Source of the DNA: Nioella sp. MMSF_3534
Lineage (GTDB): Bacteria; Pseudomonadota; Alphaproteobacteria; Rhodobacterales; Rhodobacteraceae
DNA length: 43,354 nt
Direction of reading: 5' to 3'
NCBI RefSeq assembly: GCF_030732985.1
Contig: NZ_JASHJX010000041.1
Location: 1 to 43,354, forward strand
Shown here: positions 37,106 through 43,354 of the stretch, piece by piece
Numbering within the stretch: the stretch's first letter is position 1
Layout: every line of letters starts with the position of its first letter
Program-made: the position numbers and the translations under genes
Notes under the pieces: generated by a model
Told to the model about the DNA's origin: nothing
The model's database searches: none
The model's input: only the letters and a program-made list of their open reading frames with translations

Positions 37106-37378
37106 CTAGCAATTGTTGGGCCGCCCGCGACCATAGCCGGACCTGTCCGAGATGCTGCCATTGTCGCTGTCGGTATAGCCGGTGCGGGTGCCGCCCGGCC
37201 CACGCGGGCAGGCGTTGCCATCGTTCCACGATCCGGTATCGCCATCAGCGGCCTGCGCCTGACCCGGTAGAATCGCCACCGTGCCACCGGCAGCAGCCAG
37301 CCCAAGGAACCGCCGCCGTCCGCTGCGGCCCACCTGAATATCGCTATCCGTCAGGGTCTTGTCGGATTTGTCGGTCAT
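37106..37378 (-). CDS. Tat-signal peptide precursor, paralogue 1 (90 aa)
   Basis: The start ATG at 37378 opens a leader with TLTDSDI and a twin-arginine signal SGRRRFLGLAAAGG, with probable cleavage at AQA near residue 43. The predicted mature part of 47 residues has ACPRGPGG, TGYTDSDNGSISDR and GYGRG, and ends in Cys. It aligns along its full length with the next gene upstream. The ribosome site is weak (AAAGGA, 13-14 bases before the ATG). Tat export of so short a peptide suggests that it leaves the cytoplasm folded or modified. No named family is recognised. Confidence 0.75.
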   Translation of the reverse strand: MTDKSDKTLTDSDIQVGRSGRRRFLGLAAAGGTVAILPGQAQAADGDTGSWNDGNACPRGPGGTRTGYTDSDNGSISDRSGYGRGRPNNC

Positions 37379-37436
37379 ATTGGCGGTCCAATCCTTTGGT
37401 CTGATGAATGCACGGGCCCCGAAGGACCCGCTGTGA

Positions 37437-37464
37437 ACTATATCAGATGTTGCGCCGATATCAG
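37437..37464 (-). promoter_or_regulatory. Candidate promoter of peptide gene 1 with CTGATAT direct repeats
   Basis: On the minus strand CTGATAT occurs twice with an 18-base period (37458-37464 and 37440-37446). The second copy runs into TATAGT (37437-37442), a -10-like hexamer. The -35 position is poor. ATATAGTTC here is also present upstream of peptide gene 2. The repeats resemble the inverted motif before the membrane-regulator operon. Confidence 0.5.
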
Positions 37465-37739
37465 CAGTAAGGCGCACCGCGCCCATATCCGCCACGATCC
37501 GTGATGCGGCCATTGTCGCTGTCGGTGTAGCCGGTATAGGCCCCACCACCGCCACGAGGGCAGGACCCGCTGTCGGTCCAGTTTCCGTTGTCCACGTCGC
37601 TGGCCTGTGCAGTTGTCGGGGTCAGCGCCACGACGCCACCCGCTGCCATCAGGCCAAGCACGGCCCGCCGGGCCGGACGCGCGGTTGAAATATCGCTGTC
37701 GGTCAGCGTCTTTTGGCCGGTCTTATCTTTTTTAGACAT
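37461..37739 (-). CDS. Tat-signal peptide precursor, paralogue 2 (92 aa)
   Basis: This paralogue of the downstream gene shares KTLTDSDI in the leader, the signal ARPARRAVLGLMAAGG, probable cleavage at AQA (residue 46), and a mature part of 46 residues containing SCPRGGGG, TGYTDSDNGRITDR and GYGRG, again ending in Cys. The start ATG follows AAGGAAGG. A strong promoter (TTGACG, 17 bases, TATAGT) lies upstream. It is divergent from the JmjC-type oxygenase gene, 168 bases apart. Function unknown; calcium binding through DSDNG, disulfide-closed structure, or oxygenase-modified peptide are possible. Confidence 0.78.
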   Translation of the reverse strand: MSKKDKTGQKTLTDSDISTARPARRAVLGLMAAGGVVALTPTTAQASDVDNGNWTDSGSCPRGGGGAYTGYTDSDNGRITDRGGYGRGAPYC

Positions 37740-37765
37740 GGTGGCCTTCCTTGCTGCCAAATCAT

Positions 37766-37811
37766 GTGTAATACTCACACGAACTATATGGACAACAGGT
37801 AAGCCCGTCAA
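37766..37811 (-). promoter_or_regulatory. Sigma70-type promoter and possible operator of peptide gene 2
   Basis: On the minus strand TTGACG (37806-37811), a 17-base spacer and TATAGT (37783-37788) form a near-consensus promoter. GTGT-N7-ACAC (37766-37780) lies just downstream of the -10, around the expected transcription start, where a repressor could bind. Confidence 0.6.
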
Positions 37812-37907
37812 TGCCCGCCTCCGTCCATCGGCCAATTCACGCCGGTTGCGGCCCCTCCGGCACGATGCAGAGCTGACGCTCCAGTCAGCAGATGGGAGAG
37901 CGGACAG

Positions 37908-39098
37908 ATGTCCATGAGTTTCGACAAGGCCATCGCGCCGGTCACCCCGCAGGAGTTTTTCGAACAGTCGTTTGAAAAGAAGCATCTGGTCATTCGCAGG
38001 GGGCAGGCGGATTACTATTCCAGCCTGCTGACGAGCGCCGATATTGACTGGGCGGTCTCAACGCTCGGCCTGTCCGTGCCCGAAGTGAACGTTGTCCAGG
38101 CGGATCGGGAGATTTCGGCCACCGATTTCGCCTATGACAGCGGCTTCATCGACCCGGTTGCTGTGAACCAGCTCTTCGCCGAGGGCGCGACGATCATCAT
38201 GTCGAACCTTCAGGAACGGCTGCCGAAGCTGGCCATGTTCTGCCGGGAGCTGGAGAAGGTCTTTTCCGCCCGCGTGCAGACAAACATCTACATGACACCG
38301 GCAAACAGTCAGGGCTTCAAAGCCCACTACGATGGCCATGACGTTCTGGTGCTTCAGGTCGAGGGCACCAAGGAATGGCGCATCTACGACACGCCCGTTC
38401 ACCTGCCGCTGGAGGAACAGGCCTTCAACCCCCATGACGTCCCGATCGGCGAGATGACCGACAGTTTCATTCTGGAACCCGGCGACATGGTCTATGTGCC
38501 CCGCGGGCTGACCCATGATGCCGTGTCGACCGACCAGACCAGCCTGCATATCACGACGGGGCTGATGATGCGGTCCTGGGCGGATGTGATGGTCGAGGCG
38601 GTGCGGAAAATGGCCCTGAGTGACGCCGAATTCCGCGAGGGACTGCCGCCGGGCTTTGCCAATGAGGGCTTTGACAGCAGCGGGGCCGAGGCCAAATTCG
38701 CGGCCCTTCTGGGCAAGCTGTCAGGTGCCACGCTGGACTCTGTCCTGAACGAGTTCCGCGAAGATTTCATCGCCACACGCCTCCCCCGCGCGCATGGCCA
38801 ACTTGCCCAGATGGCGCGGCTTGACGGGCTTGGCCCCAATAGCGTGATGGGCGCCCGCCCGACGTTGATCTACCGCCTGACAGATGTGCCCGCAAAGGGC
38901 GACCAGCCCGACAGCGTTGCTCTGTCCTGCCAAGGCACCGTCATCACCCTGCCCGCCTATGCCCGCGAGCCGTTGGAATACGCGATCTCCACCCCAAGTT
39001 TTACGCTGGCTGATCTGCCGGGTGATCTGGATGATGCCGGCAAAACCGTCCTGCTGCGCCGATTGGTGCGCGAAGGGCTGGTTTATTTCATCGAGTGA
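37908..39098 (+). CDS. JmjC/cupin-type Fe(II)-2-oxoglutarate oxygenase
   Basis: This 396-aa protein carries the JmjC core of ribosomal-oxygenase-like enzymes. FKAHYDGHDVLVLQVEGTKEW holds the HxD pair (H140, D142) and a candidate 2-oxoglutarate Lys (K155), while YVPRGLTHDAVST holds the distal H203. A C-terminal winged-helix-like region follows, as in RoxA/YcfD (373 aa in E. coli), which hydroxylates an Arg of ribosomal protein uL16. GGGAGAG lies 7 bases before the ATG. Being divergent from the two peptide genes, it may hydroxylate those peptides; a ribosomal substrate is the main alternative. Confidence 0.85.
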   Translation: MSMSFDKAIAPVTPQEFFEQSFEKKHLVIRRGQADYYSSLLTSADIDWAVSTLGLSVPEVNVVQADREISATDFAYDSGFIDPVAVNQLFAEGATIIMSNLQERLPKLAMFCRELEKVFSARVQTNIYMTPANSQGFKAHYDGHDVLVLQVEGTKEWRIYDTPVHLPLEEQAFNPHDVPIGEMTDSFILEPGDMVYVPRGLTHDAVSTDQTSLHITTGLMMRSWADVMVEAVRKMALSDAEFREGLPPGFANEGFDSSGAEAKFAALLGKLSGATLDSVLNEFREDFIATRLPRAHGQLAQMARLDGLGPNSVMGARPTLIYRLTDVPAKGDQPDSVALSCQGTVITLPAYAREPLEYAISTPSFTLADLPGDLDDAGKTVLLRRLVREGLVYFIE

Positions 39099-39100
39099 TC

Positions 39101-39177
39101 TGGTGACCCCGGCAGGATTCGAACCTGCAACCTGCCCCTTAGGAGGGGGCTGCTCTATCCAGTTGAGCCACGGGGCC
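39101..39177 (-). tRNA. tRNA-Arg (anticodon CCT)
   Basis: The minus strand folds into a full cloverleaf of 77 bases: acceptor GGCCCCG with CGGGGTC, D-arm GCTC/GAGC, anticodon stem GCCCC/GGGGC with loop CTCCTAA, T-arm GCAGG/CCTGC with TTCGAAT, discriminator A and an encoded CCA. It reads AGG codons. No integrase or att-like repeat is next to it. Confidence 0.96.
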
Positions 39178-39318
39178 GACCTTTGCCCGTTCTGGCCAAT
39201 TCCGTCCGCGCTGGCAAGCGCTTGGCCGTGAAAAAACCGTCTGCGACGTTCTGGTTTGGACAAGCCGCCCGGAAGTGCGTAACAGTCGTGTTATCGCAAT
39301 CAACCGGAGCCCGCCGCC

Positions 39319-40353
39319 TTGCCCCCCAGAAGCCAAGACCCAGGTCGACCTCAACTGACCCTTCGTGATGTGGCCGAGGCCGCGCGCGTGTCGGAAATGA
39401 CGGTCAGCCGTGTGTTGCGCAACCGGGGGGACGTTTCGCAGGCCACAAGGGCACGCGTTCTGGAGGCAGCCCGATCGCTCGGCTACGTGCCCAACAAGAT
39501 CGCCGGGGCCCTGGCCTCTTCACGCGTCAATCTTGTCGGCGTGGTCATCCCGTCGCTGTCCAACATGGTGTTCCCGCAGGTCTTGGCTGGGATCTCGGAT
39601 GTGCTGGACGATACGCCCTTGCAACCGGTCTTCGGGGCAACCCACTACAAGCCGGAACGCGAAGAGGAAGTCATCTACGAGATGCTGTCCTGGCGGCCTT
39701 CGGGCATGATCGTGGCCGGGATCGAGCATTCCGAGGCGTCGGTTGCCATGCTTGCCAATTCCGGCATTCCCGTGGTCGAGATCATGGATGCCGATGGCGA
39801 CCCGATCGACGCGATGGTCGGCATCAGCCACCGCGCCGCCGGGGCGCGCATGGCAAAAGAGATCCTGTTGCGCGGCTATCGGCGGATCGGCTTCATGGGC
39901 ACCAAGATGCCGCTGGATTACCGGGCGCGGAAACGGCTGGAAGGGTTCGAAGCCGTTCTGAACGAGGCCGGAGTCGATCTGGTGGATCGCATCTTCTATT
40001 CCGGCGGTTCGGGCCTGGGCAAAGGCCGCGAGATGACGCAAGAGATGCTGACGCGGCACTCCGACCTCGATTTCCTCTACTATTCCAATGACATGATCGG
40101 CGCGGGCGGGCTTCTTTACTGTCTTGAGAAGGGCATTCGCATTCCCCAGGATTTGGGGCTTGCCGGGTTCAACGCGGTCGAAATCCTTGACGGTCTGCCG
40201 ATGCGCCTGGCCACGATGGACACCCGCAGGCTGGAGATCGGCCGCGCGGCGGCCCAGATCATCGCCGCGCGCGTGGCCGGTGAAAGCTGCGACCAGATCA
40301 TCACCATGGATGCCGGTTTCGACCCCGGAGATACCATGCGCGACCCCGTCTGA
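39319..40353 (+). CDS. LacI-family transcriptional regulator
   Basis: This 344-aa protein has the LacI helix-turn-helix (LTLRDVAEAARVSEMTVSRVLRN at 13-35), the hinge helix (IAGALASS) and a periplasmic-binding-protein-like sensor domain (VGVVIPSLSNMVFPQVLAGI, ending GFDPGDTMR). It is closest in pattern to GntR-type regulators of gluconate or sugar acids. The start is TTG with GGAG about 10 bases before it; no ATG or GTG fits before the DNA-binding domain. No sugar genes are adjacent, so the regulon lies elsewhere. A terminator follows. Confidence 0.9.
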   Translation: MPPRSQDPGRPQLTLRDVAEAARVSEMTVSRVLRNRGDVSQATRARVLEAARSLGYVPNKIAGALASSRVNLVGVVIPSLSNMVFPQVLAGISDVLDDTPLQPVFGATHYKPEREEEVIYEMLSWRPSGMIVAGIEHSEASVAMLANSGIPVVEIMDADGDPIDAMVGISHRAAGARMAKEILLRGYRRIGFMGTKMPLDYRARKRLEGFEAVLNEAGVDLVDRIFYSGGSGLGKGREMTQEMLTRHSDLDFLYYSNDMIGAGGLLYCLEKGIRIPQDLGLAGFNAVEILDGLPMRLATMDTRRLEIGRAAAQIIAARVAGESCDQIITMDAGFDPGDTMRDPV

Positions 40354-40364
40354 CACATTCCGAA

Positions 40365-40394
40365 CCCCTTCCAAGAAAAGGGGATTCATTTTTT
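40365..40394 (+). terminator. Intrinsic terminator of the LacI-family gene
   Basis: CCCCTT (40365-40370) pairs with AAGGGG (40378-40383), followed by ATTCATTTTTT. It lies 12 bases after the stop. Confidence 0.8.
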
Positions 40395-40421
40395 CGTCAT
40401 CTCTGCTACGATTCAGGAAAA

Positions 40422-40439
40422 CCGGGCACAAAAGCCCGG
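40422..40439 (+). other. Leader hairpin before the GSCFA gene
   Basis: CCGGGC (40422-40427) and GCCCGG (40434-40439) form a perfect 6-bp stem with an A-rich loop, ending 19 bases before the ATG and just ahead of the ribosome site (AGAAGG). Without a T-run it is not a terminator; it may affect mRNA stability or translation. Confidence 0.5.
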
Positions 40440-40458
40440 ATCGAGCAGAAGGTACAAG

Positions 40459-41652
40459 ATGACCAAACTATTGGACCCGGCCGCGGTGACCAAGGCGGCA
40501 GATCGTGTGGCAGGCAACGAATCCACGAAAGAGGGACGTGTTCACCAGACATGGTTCCGGGGATCAAAGGGCAGCCGCCCGCCCAAGGCCATGCAGATGA
40601 TGCCGGAAACGGCTGTTCTGGATTACGTGCTGAAAGGCTGGGAACCGCCTGCCCCCTGCATCAACGAAACCACGAAAGTGACGGCCTTCGGCAGCTGCTT
40701 CGCCGCCTATATCTCGGACTGGCTGGCCTCTCGTCATTACAACGTGCTGACCCGCAACAAGGAAAGCAACGCCTATGTGGTCAGCTGCGGCGAGGGTATG
40801 GTCAACACCTTCGTCATCCGCCAGCAGTTTGAATGGGCGTTCGAGGCCAAGAGCTTCGACGCGCCCCTGTGGCATGGCTACAAGTCTGAAGAATTCGGCT
40901 ATGATGAAGAGGTGCGTCAGGAAACCCTGCGGCTCTTCAATGAAACCGACGTCTTCATCCTGACCCTTGGCCTGTCCGAGGTCTGGTATGACGAACCGAC
41001 CGGAGGTGTCTTCTGGCGCACCCTGCCGAAGGACAAGTACGACCCTGAACGCCACAAGTTCCGTGTTTCGACCGCCCAGGAAAACGCCGACAACCTAAGG
41101 GAAATCTACCGCCTGATCCGCAAGCATCGCCCGGATGCCAAGATCATCCTGACCCTGTCGCCCATTCCGCTGATCGCCACCTTCCGCGATGAAAGCTGCA
41201 TCAGCGCCAACAGCGTATCCAAGGCCGTGCTGCGCGTTGCCATCGACGAGGTGATGCGGGAATTCAAGGACGAGGGGCATATCTTCTATTGGCCGTCCTA
41301 CGAAATCGTGGCCGACATCTTCAACTACCCCTTCAAGGAAGATCGCCGCCATCTGTACAAATCCGTACAGGATTTCATCATGATGACTTTCGAGCGCGTC
41401 TGGTGCGAACGGGCCCCGACCGATCACGAATACCTGCGCCAGTGGCTCCGCGCCAAGTCAGCCGCCGGGCAATTGAACGAAAGGCTCGACGGCGCGCTCG
41501 GTGCCCGCAACCTGCCCAAGCTGCGGCATATGCTCAACCGCAACCGGATCAGCGATTTCAAGGTCACGGACGAGGCGGCGAAGGAAATGCTGCTTCGATA
41601 CATCGAAGAGGAAGAGCGGATTCAGGCGGCAGAAGCCACGGCAGCGGAGTAG
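40459..41652 (+). CDS. GSCFA-domain protein
   Basis: This 397-aa protein contains the namesake motif FGSCFAAYISDWLASRHYN at about 76-93, with the catalytic-type Ser of SGNH/GDSL-like hydrolases. LTLGLSEVWYDEPTGGVFW and LTLSPIPLIATFR (the later Asn/His-type blocks) follow, with YWPSYEIVADIF near 276. GSCFA proteins are predicted hydrolases, possibly acting on carbohydrate or acyl groups, and are often near surface-polysaccharide genes; none is seen here. No signal peptide. It ends 10 bases from the convergent sdaA. Confidence 0.88.
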   Translation: MTKLLDPAAVTKAADRVAGNESTKEGRVHQTWFRGSKGSRPPKAMQMMPETAVLDYVLKGWEPPAPCINETTKVTAFGSCFAAYISDWLASRHYNVLTRNKESNAYVVSCGEGMVNTFVIRQQFEWAFEAKSFDAPLWHGYKSEEFGYDEEVRQETLRLFNETDVFILTLGLSEVWYDEPTGGVFWRTLPKDKYDPERHKFRVSTAQENADNLREIYRLIRKHRPDAKIILTLSPIPLIATFRDESCISANSVSKAVLRVAIDEVMREFKDEGHIFYWPSYEIVADIFNYPFKEDRRHLYKSVQDFIMMTFERVWCERAPTDHEYLRQWLRAKSAAGQLNERLDGALGARNLPKLRHMLNRNRISDFKVTDEAAKEMLLRYIEEEERIQAAEATAAE

Positions 41653-41662
41653 TCAGATGTTC

Positions 41663-43075
41663 TCAGCATTCCGGAATATTCACGGCAAGGCCGCCACGGC
41701 TGGTCTCCTTGTAGTTCTCGCTCATGTCGATCCCGGTCTGGCGCATAGCCTCGATACAGTTATCGAGGGGCATAAAATGCTGCCCGTCGCCGCGCAAAGC
41801 CAGCGAAGCGGCGGAGACAGCTTTGATCGCCCCCAGGCCGTTGCGTTCGATGCAGGGCACCTGTACCAGGCCCGCGACCGGGTCGCAGGTCATGCCCAGA
41901 TGGTGTTCGAGCGCGATTTCGGCGGCGTTCTCGATTTGCTCGTTCGTGCCGCCCAAAGCGGCGCAAAGCCCGGCAGCAGCCATCGCGGCGGCGGACCCGA
42001 CCTCGCCCTGACAGCCGACCTCCGCGCCCGAGATCGAGGCATTATGCTTGATCAGGCCGCCTATCGCCGCAGCGGTCATCAGGAAGGTGCGCCGACCCTC
42101 TTCGGTGGCGCCGATGCAATGATCACGGTAGTAGCGCAGGACAGCCGGGACGACCCCGGCAGCTCCGTTCGTGGGCGACGTCACGACCTTGCCACCAGCG
42201 GCGTTCTCCTCGTTGACGGCCATGGCATAGACGCTGAGCCAGTCATTGACAGTGTGCGGCTGCGCCAGGTTCGTGCCACGCTCGGAGAGCAGCTGTTCGT
42301 GGATCGCCTTCGCCCGGCGTCGTACCTTCAGCCCGCCGGGAAGGATCCCCTCCTGGGAGAGTCCCCGGTCGATACAGGCGTCCATAGTTGACCAGATCGC
42401 ATCCAGTCGCGTTTTGACCTCGGCGCGGCCACCATGTGTGGCCTCGTTTTCCCATTTCATCTCGGCAATGGATTTGCCCGAGATCTGCCCCATGCGCAGC
42501 ATTTCCTCCGCCGAACCGAACGGATAGGGATACCCGTGTGCGGCTTTCTCCGCATGGAACTCCTCGGCCCCGCCCTGCTTGTGGCGATCAAGTTCTGCCG
42601 CGGTCATCACGAAACCGCCGCCGATGGAGTAATAGGTTTCCTCCATATAGAGGTTCCCGGCCGCATCGAAGCCCCGCAGGATCATCCCGTTGGCATGGCC
42701 CGGCAGCGGCGGCCCGAAATCGAACACCACGTCCTTTTCCGGATCAAATGACAGGGGGGGCAAACCTTCCGGCGTCAGGGTGTGGCTGTCTTTCAGCGCC
42801 GCTTCCGCCACTTCCGCCTTGTCCGGGTCGATCGTGGCCGGAAGAAACCCCAGAAGCCCCAGGATCACGGCCCTGTCCGTCGCATGGCCCTTTCCGGTAA
42901 ACGCCAAGGACCCGTGCAAAGAGCACATGACCCGCGCCACATCGCCCGCGCCGGGTTCCCGCAGTCCGGTGCGCAGCTGTCCGAGGAACTGCGCCGCCGC
43001 TGTCATTGGCCCCATCGTGTGGGACGAGGACGGGCCGATACCGATCTTGAAGATGTCGAAAACGCTGAGGAACAT
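41663..43075 (-). CDS. sdaA: L-serine ammonia-lyase (L-serine deaminase)
   Basis: This 470-aa single-chain iron-sulfur enzyme converts serine to pyruvate and ammonia. The N-terminal beta domain starts [23 protein letters not shown]. The alpha domain has [45 protein letters not shown] and [22 protein letters not shown], containing the cluster-binding Cys residues. The length matches one-chain SdaA/SdaB. The ATG of MFLSVF is chosen, with AGGA upstream; 81 open codons further upstream lack family similarity. Confidence 0.95.
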   Translation of the reverse strand: MFLSVFDIFKIGIGPSSSHTMGPMTAAAQFLGQLRTGLREPGAGDVARVMCSLHGSLAFTGKGHATDRAVILGLLGFLPATIDPDKAEVAEAALKDSHTLTPEGLPPLSFDPEKDVVFDFGPPLPGHANGMILRGFDAAGNLYMEETYYSIGGGFVMTAAELDRHKQGGAEEFHAEKAAHGYPYPFGSAEEMLRMGQISGKSIAEMKWENEATHGGRAEVKTRLDAIWSTMDACIDRGLSQEGILPGGLKVRRRAKAIHEQLLSERGTNLAQPHTVNDWLSVYAMAVNEENAAGGKVVTSPTNGAAGVVPAVLRYYRDHCIGATEEGRRTFLMTAAAIGGLIKHNASISGAEVGCQGEVGSAAAMAAAGLCAALGGTNEQIENAAEIALEHHLGMTCDPVAGLVQVPCIERNGLGAIKAVSAASLALRGDGQHFMPLDNCIEAMRQTGIDMSENYKETSRGGLAVNIPEC

Positions 43076-43187
43076 GGAACCGCTTCCTGTTGGGATTGCC
43101 GCCTGTTTACCCTGTTTGCGGGCATCACGCCGGGGGAAACCGACATTGCGATCCATGCGACCGACGCACGTCCCCGTCAATGACAAA

Positions 43188-43217
43188 GCACGCTCCCCTT
43201 GGGACGGGGGAGCGTGC
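43188..43217 (-). terminator. Strong hairpin, terminator of the gene entering from the right edge
   Basis: GCACGCTCCCC (43188-43198) pairs perfectly with GGGGAGCGTGC (43207-43217). On the minus strand it is followed by TTTGTCA. It lies 16 bases after the minus-strand stop at 43233-43235 and before sdaA. Confidence 0.75.
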
Positions 43218-43232
43218 AGGTTTGGCGAGGGA

Positions 43233-43354
43233 TCAGCCCGGGTCCAGGAAGGGCGTCTCCCTGCCGAACGGGAATTTCTCAGTCGAGTCCGAACTGGAAG
43301 AGGAGTCCTGTCTGGCATCCGTTTCCTTGTGCGACGTTTGCGTTTGCGCCGTTT
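43233..43354 (-). CDS. Partial gene, C-terminal 39 residues only
   Basis: A minus-strand frame stays open from the window edge to a TGA at 43233. The visible tail is Ser/Asp-rich (DSSSSSDSTEK) and ends in FGRETPFLDPG. The start and most of the protein are outside the window. The strong hairpin directly after the stop supports a real gene end. The function cannot be named. Confidence 0.45.
   Translation of the reverse strand, partial: TAQTQTSHKETDARQDSSSSSDSTEKFPFGRETPFLDPG

Noticed and set aside
39101-39318. tRNA-Arg as an integration site for a mobile element
   Set aside because: No integrase, no duplicated tRNA 3' end and no change in composition was noticed on either side.
43076-43318. 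81-codon N-terminal extension of the serine deaminase
   Set aside because: It runs through a strong terminator hairpin and the end of another gene; the family starts at [12 protein letters not shown].

Overview
The window looks like the chromosome of a marine alphaproteobacterium of the Rhodobacterales (Roseobacter group). The evidence is the high G+C, the rnhB-ccrM pair encoding a GANTC methyltransferase, a Tat-exported PhoX phosphatase, an AlkB alkane hydroxylase, Kdo/lipid A genes, and the mutY / dciA / dsbA arrangement. No transposase, integrase, phage gene, CRISPR array or rRNA was seen. About 45 protein genes and one tRNA gene (Arg, anticodon CCT) are supported. Most of the window is ordinary, densely packed core and metabolic sequence. 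The species assignment is inference.

Layout. 0-3 kb (minus): a branched-chain amino-acid-type ABC ATPase and a long-chain acyl-CoA ligase, translationally coupled. 3-5.7 kb (plus): a hybrid PAS histidine kinase and an OmpR-type response regulator, also coupled. 5.7-11.3 kb: a flavodoxin-like protein, an M20 amidohydrolase, a histidine phosphatase with an altered active site, a Lys1-type saccharopine dehydrogenase, a DUF3775 protein, an SDR and three small proteins. 11.3-16.2 kb: an RluA pseudouridine synthase, an unusual kinase-like protein with an acyl-ligase C-terminal domain, an aldehyde dehydrogenase, a 1-Cys peroxiredoxin and an L,D-transpeptidase. 16.3-21.3 kb: PhoX, a small glycosyltransferase and polynucleotide phosphorylase. 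21.5-25.1 kb: asparaginase, an Lrp/AsnC regulator, UspA and an AGCS amino-acid/Na+ symporter, a plausible amino-acid utilisation block with a candidate Lrp box. 25.2-31.3 kb: DUF4170, waaA and lpxK (endotoxin core), a CaiB-type CoA-transferase, dsbA, dciA and mutY. 31.4-35.4 kb: alkB, a double-cupin protein, ccrM and rnhB. 39.1-43.3 kb: the tRNA, a LacI-family regulator, a GSCFA protein, L-serine deaminase and the 3' end of one further gene.

The part most likely to be undescribed is 36.0-39.1 kb. Two tandem paralogous genes encode about 90-residue precursors with twin-arginine signal peptides. Their predicted mature parts of 46-47 residues share a glycine/aspartate-rich block with a TDSDNG motif and two cysteines, one of them the last residue. 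Divergent from them is a JmjC/cupin Fe(II)-2-oxoglutarate oxygenase. Beyond them lies a two-gene operon for a small secreted protein and a membrane protein with two N-terminal helices and a C-terminal winged-helix DNA-binding domain. CTGATAT / ATATCAG motifs occur both in front of this operon and at the -10 region of one peptide gene. A working hypothesis, not proven by sequence, is a membrane-sensed, oxygenase-modified, Tat-exported peptide system.
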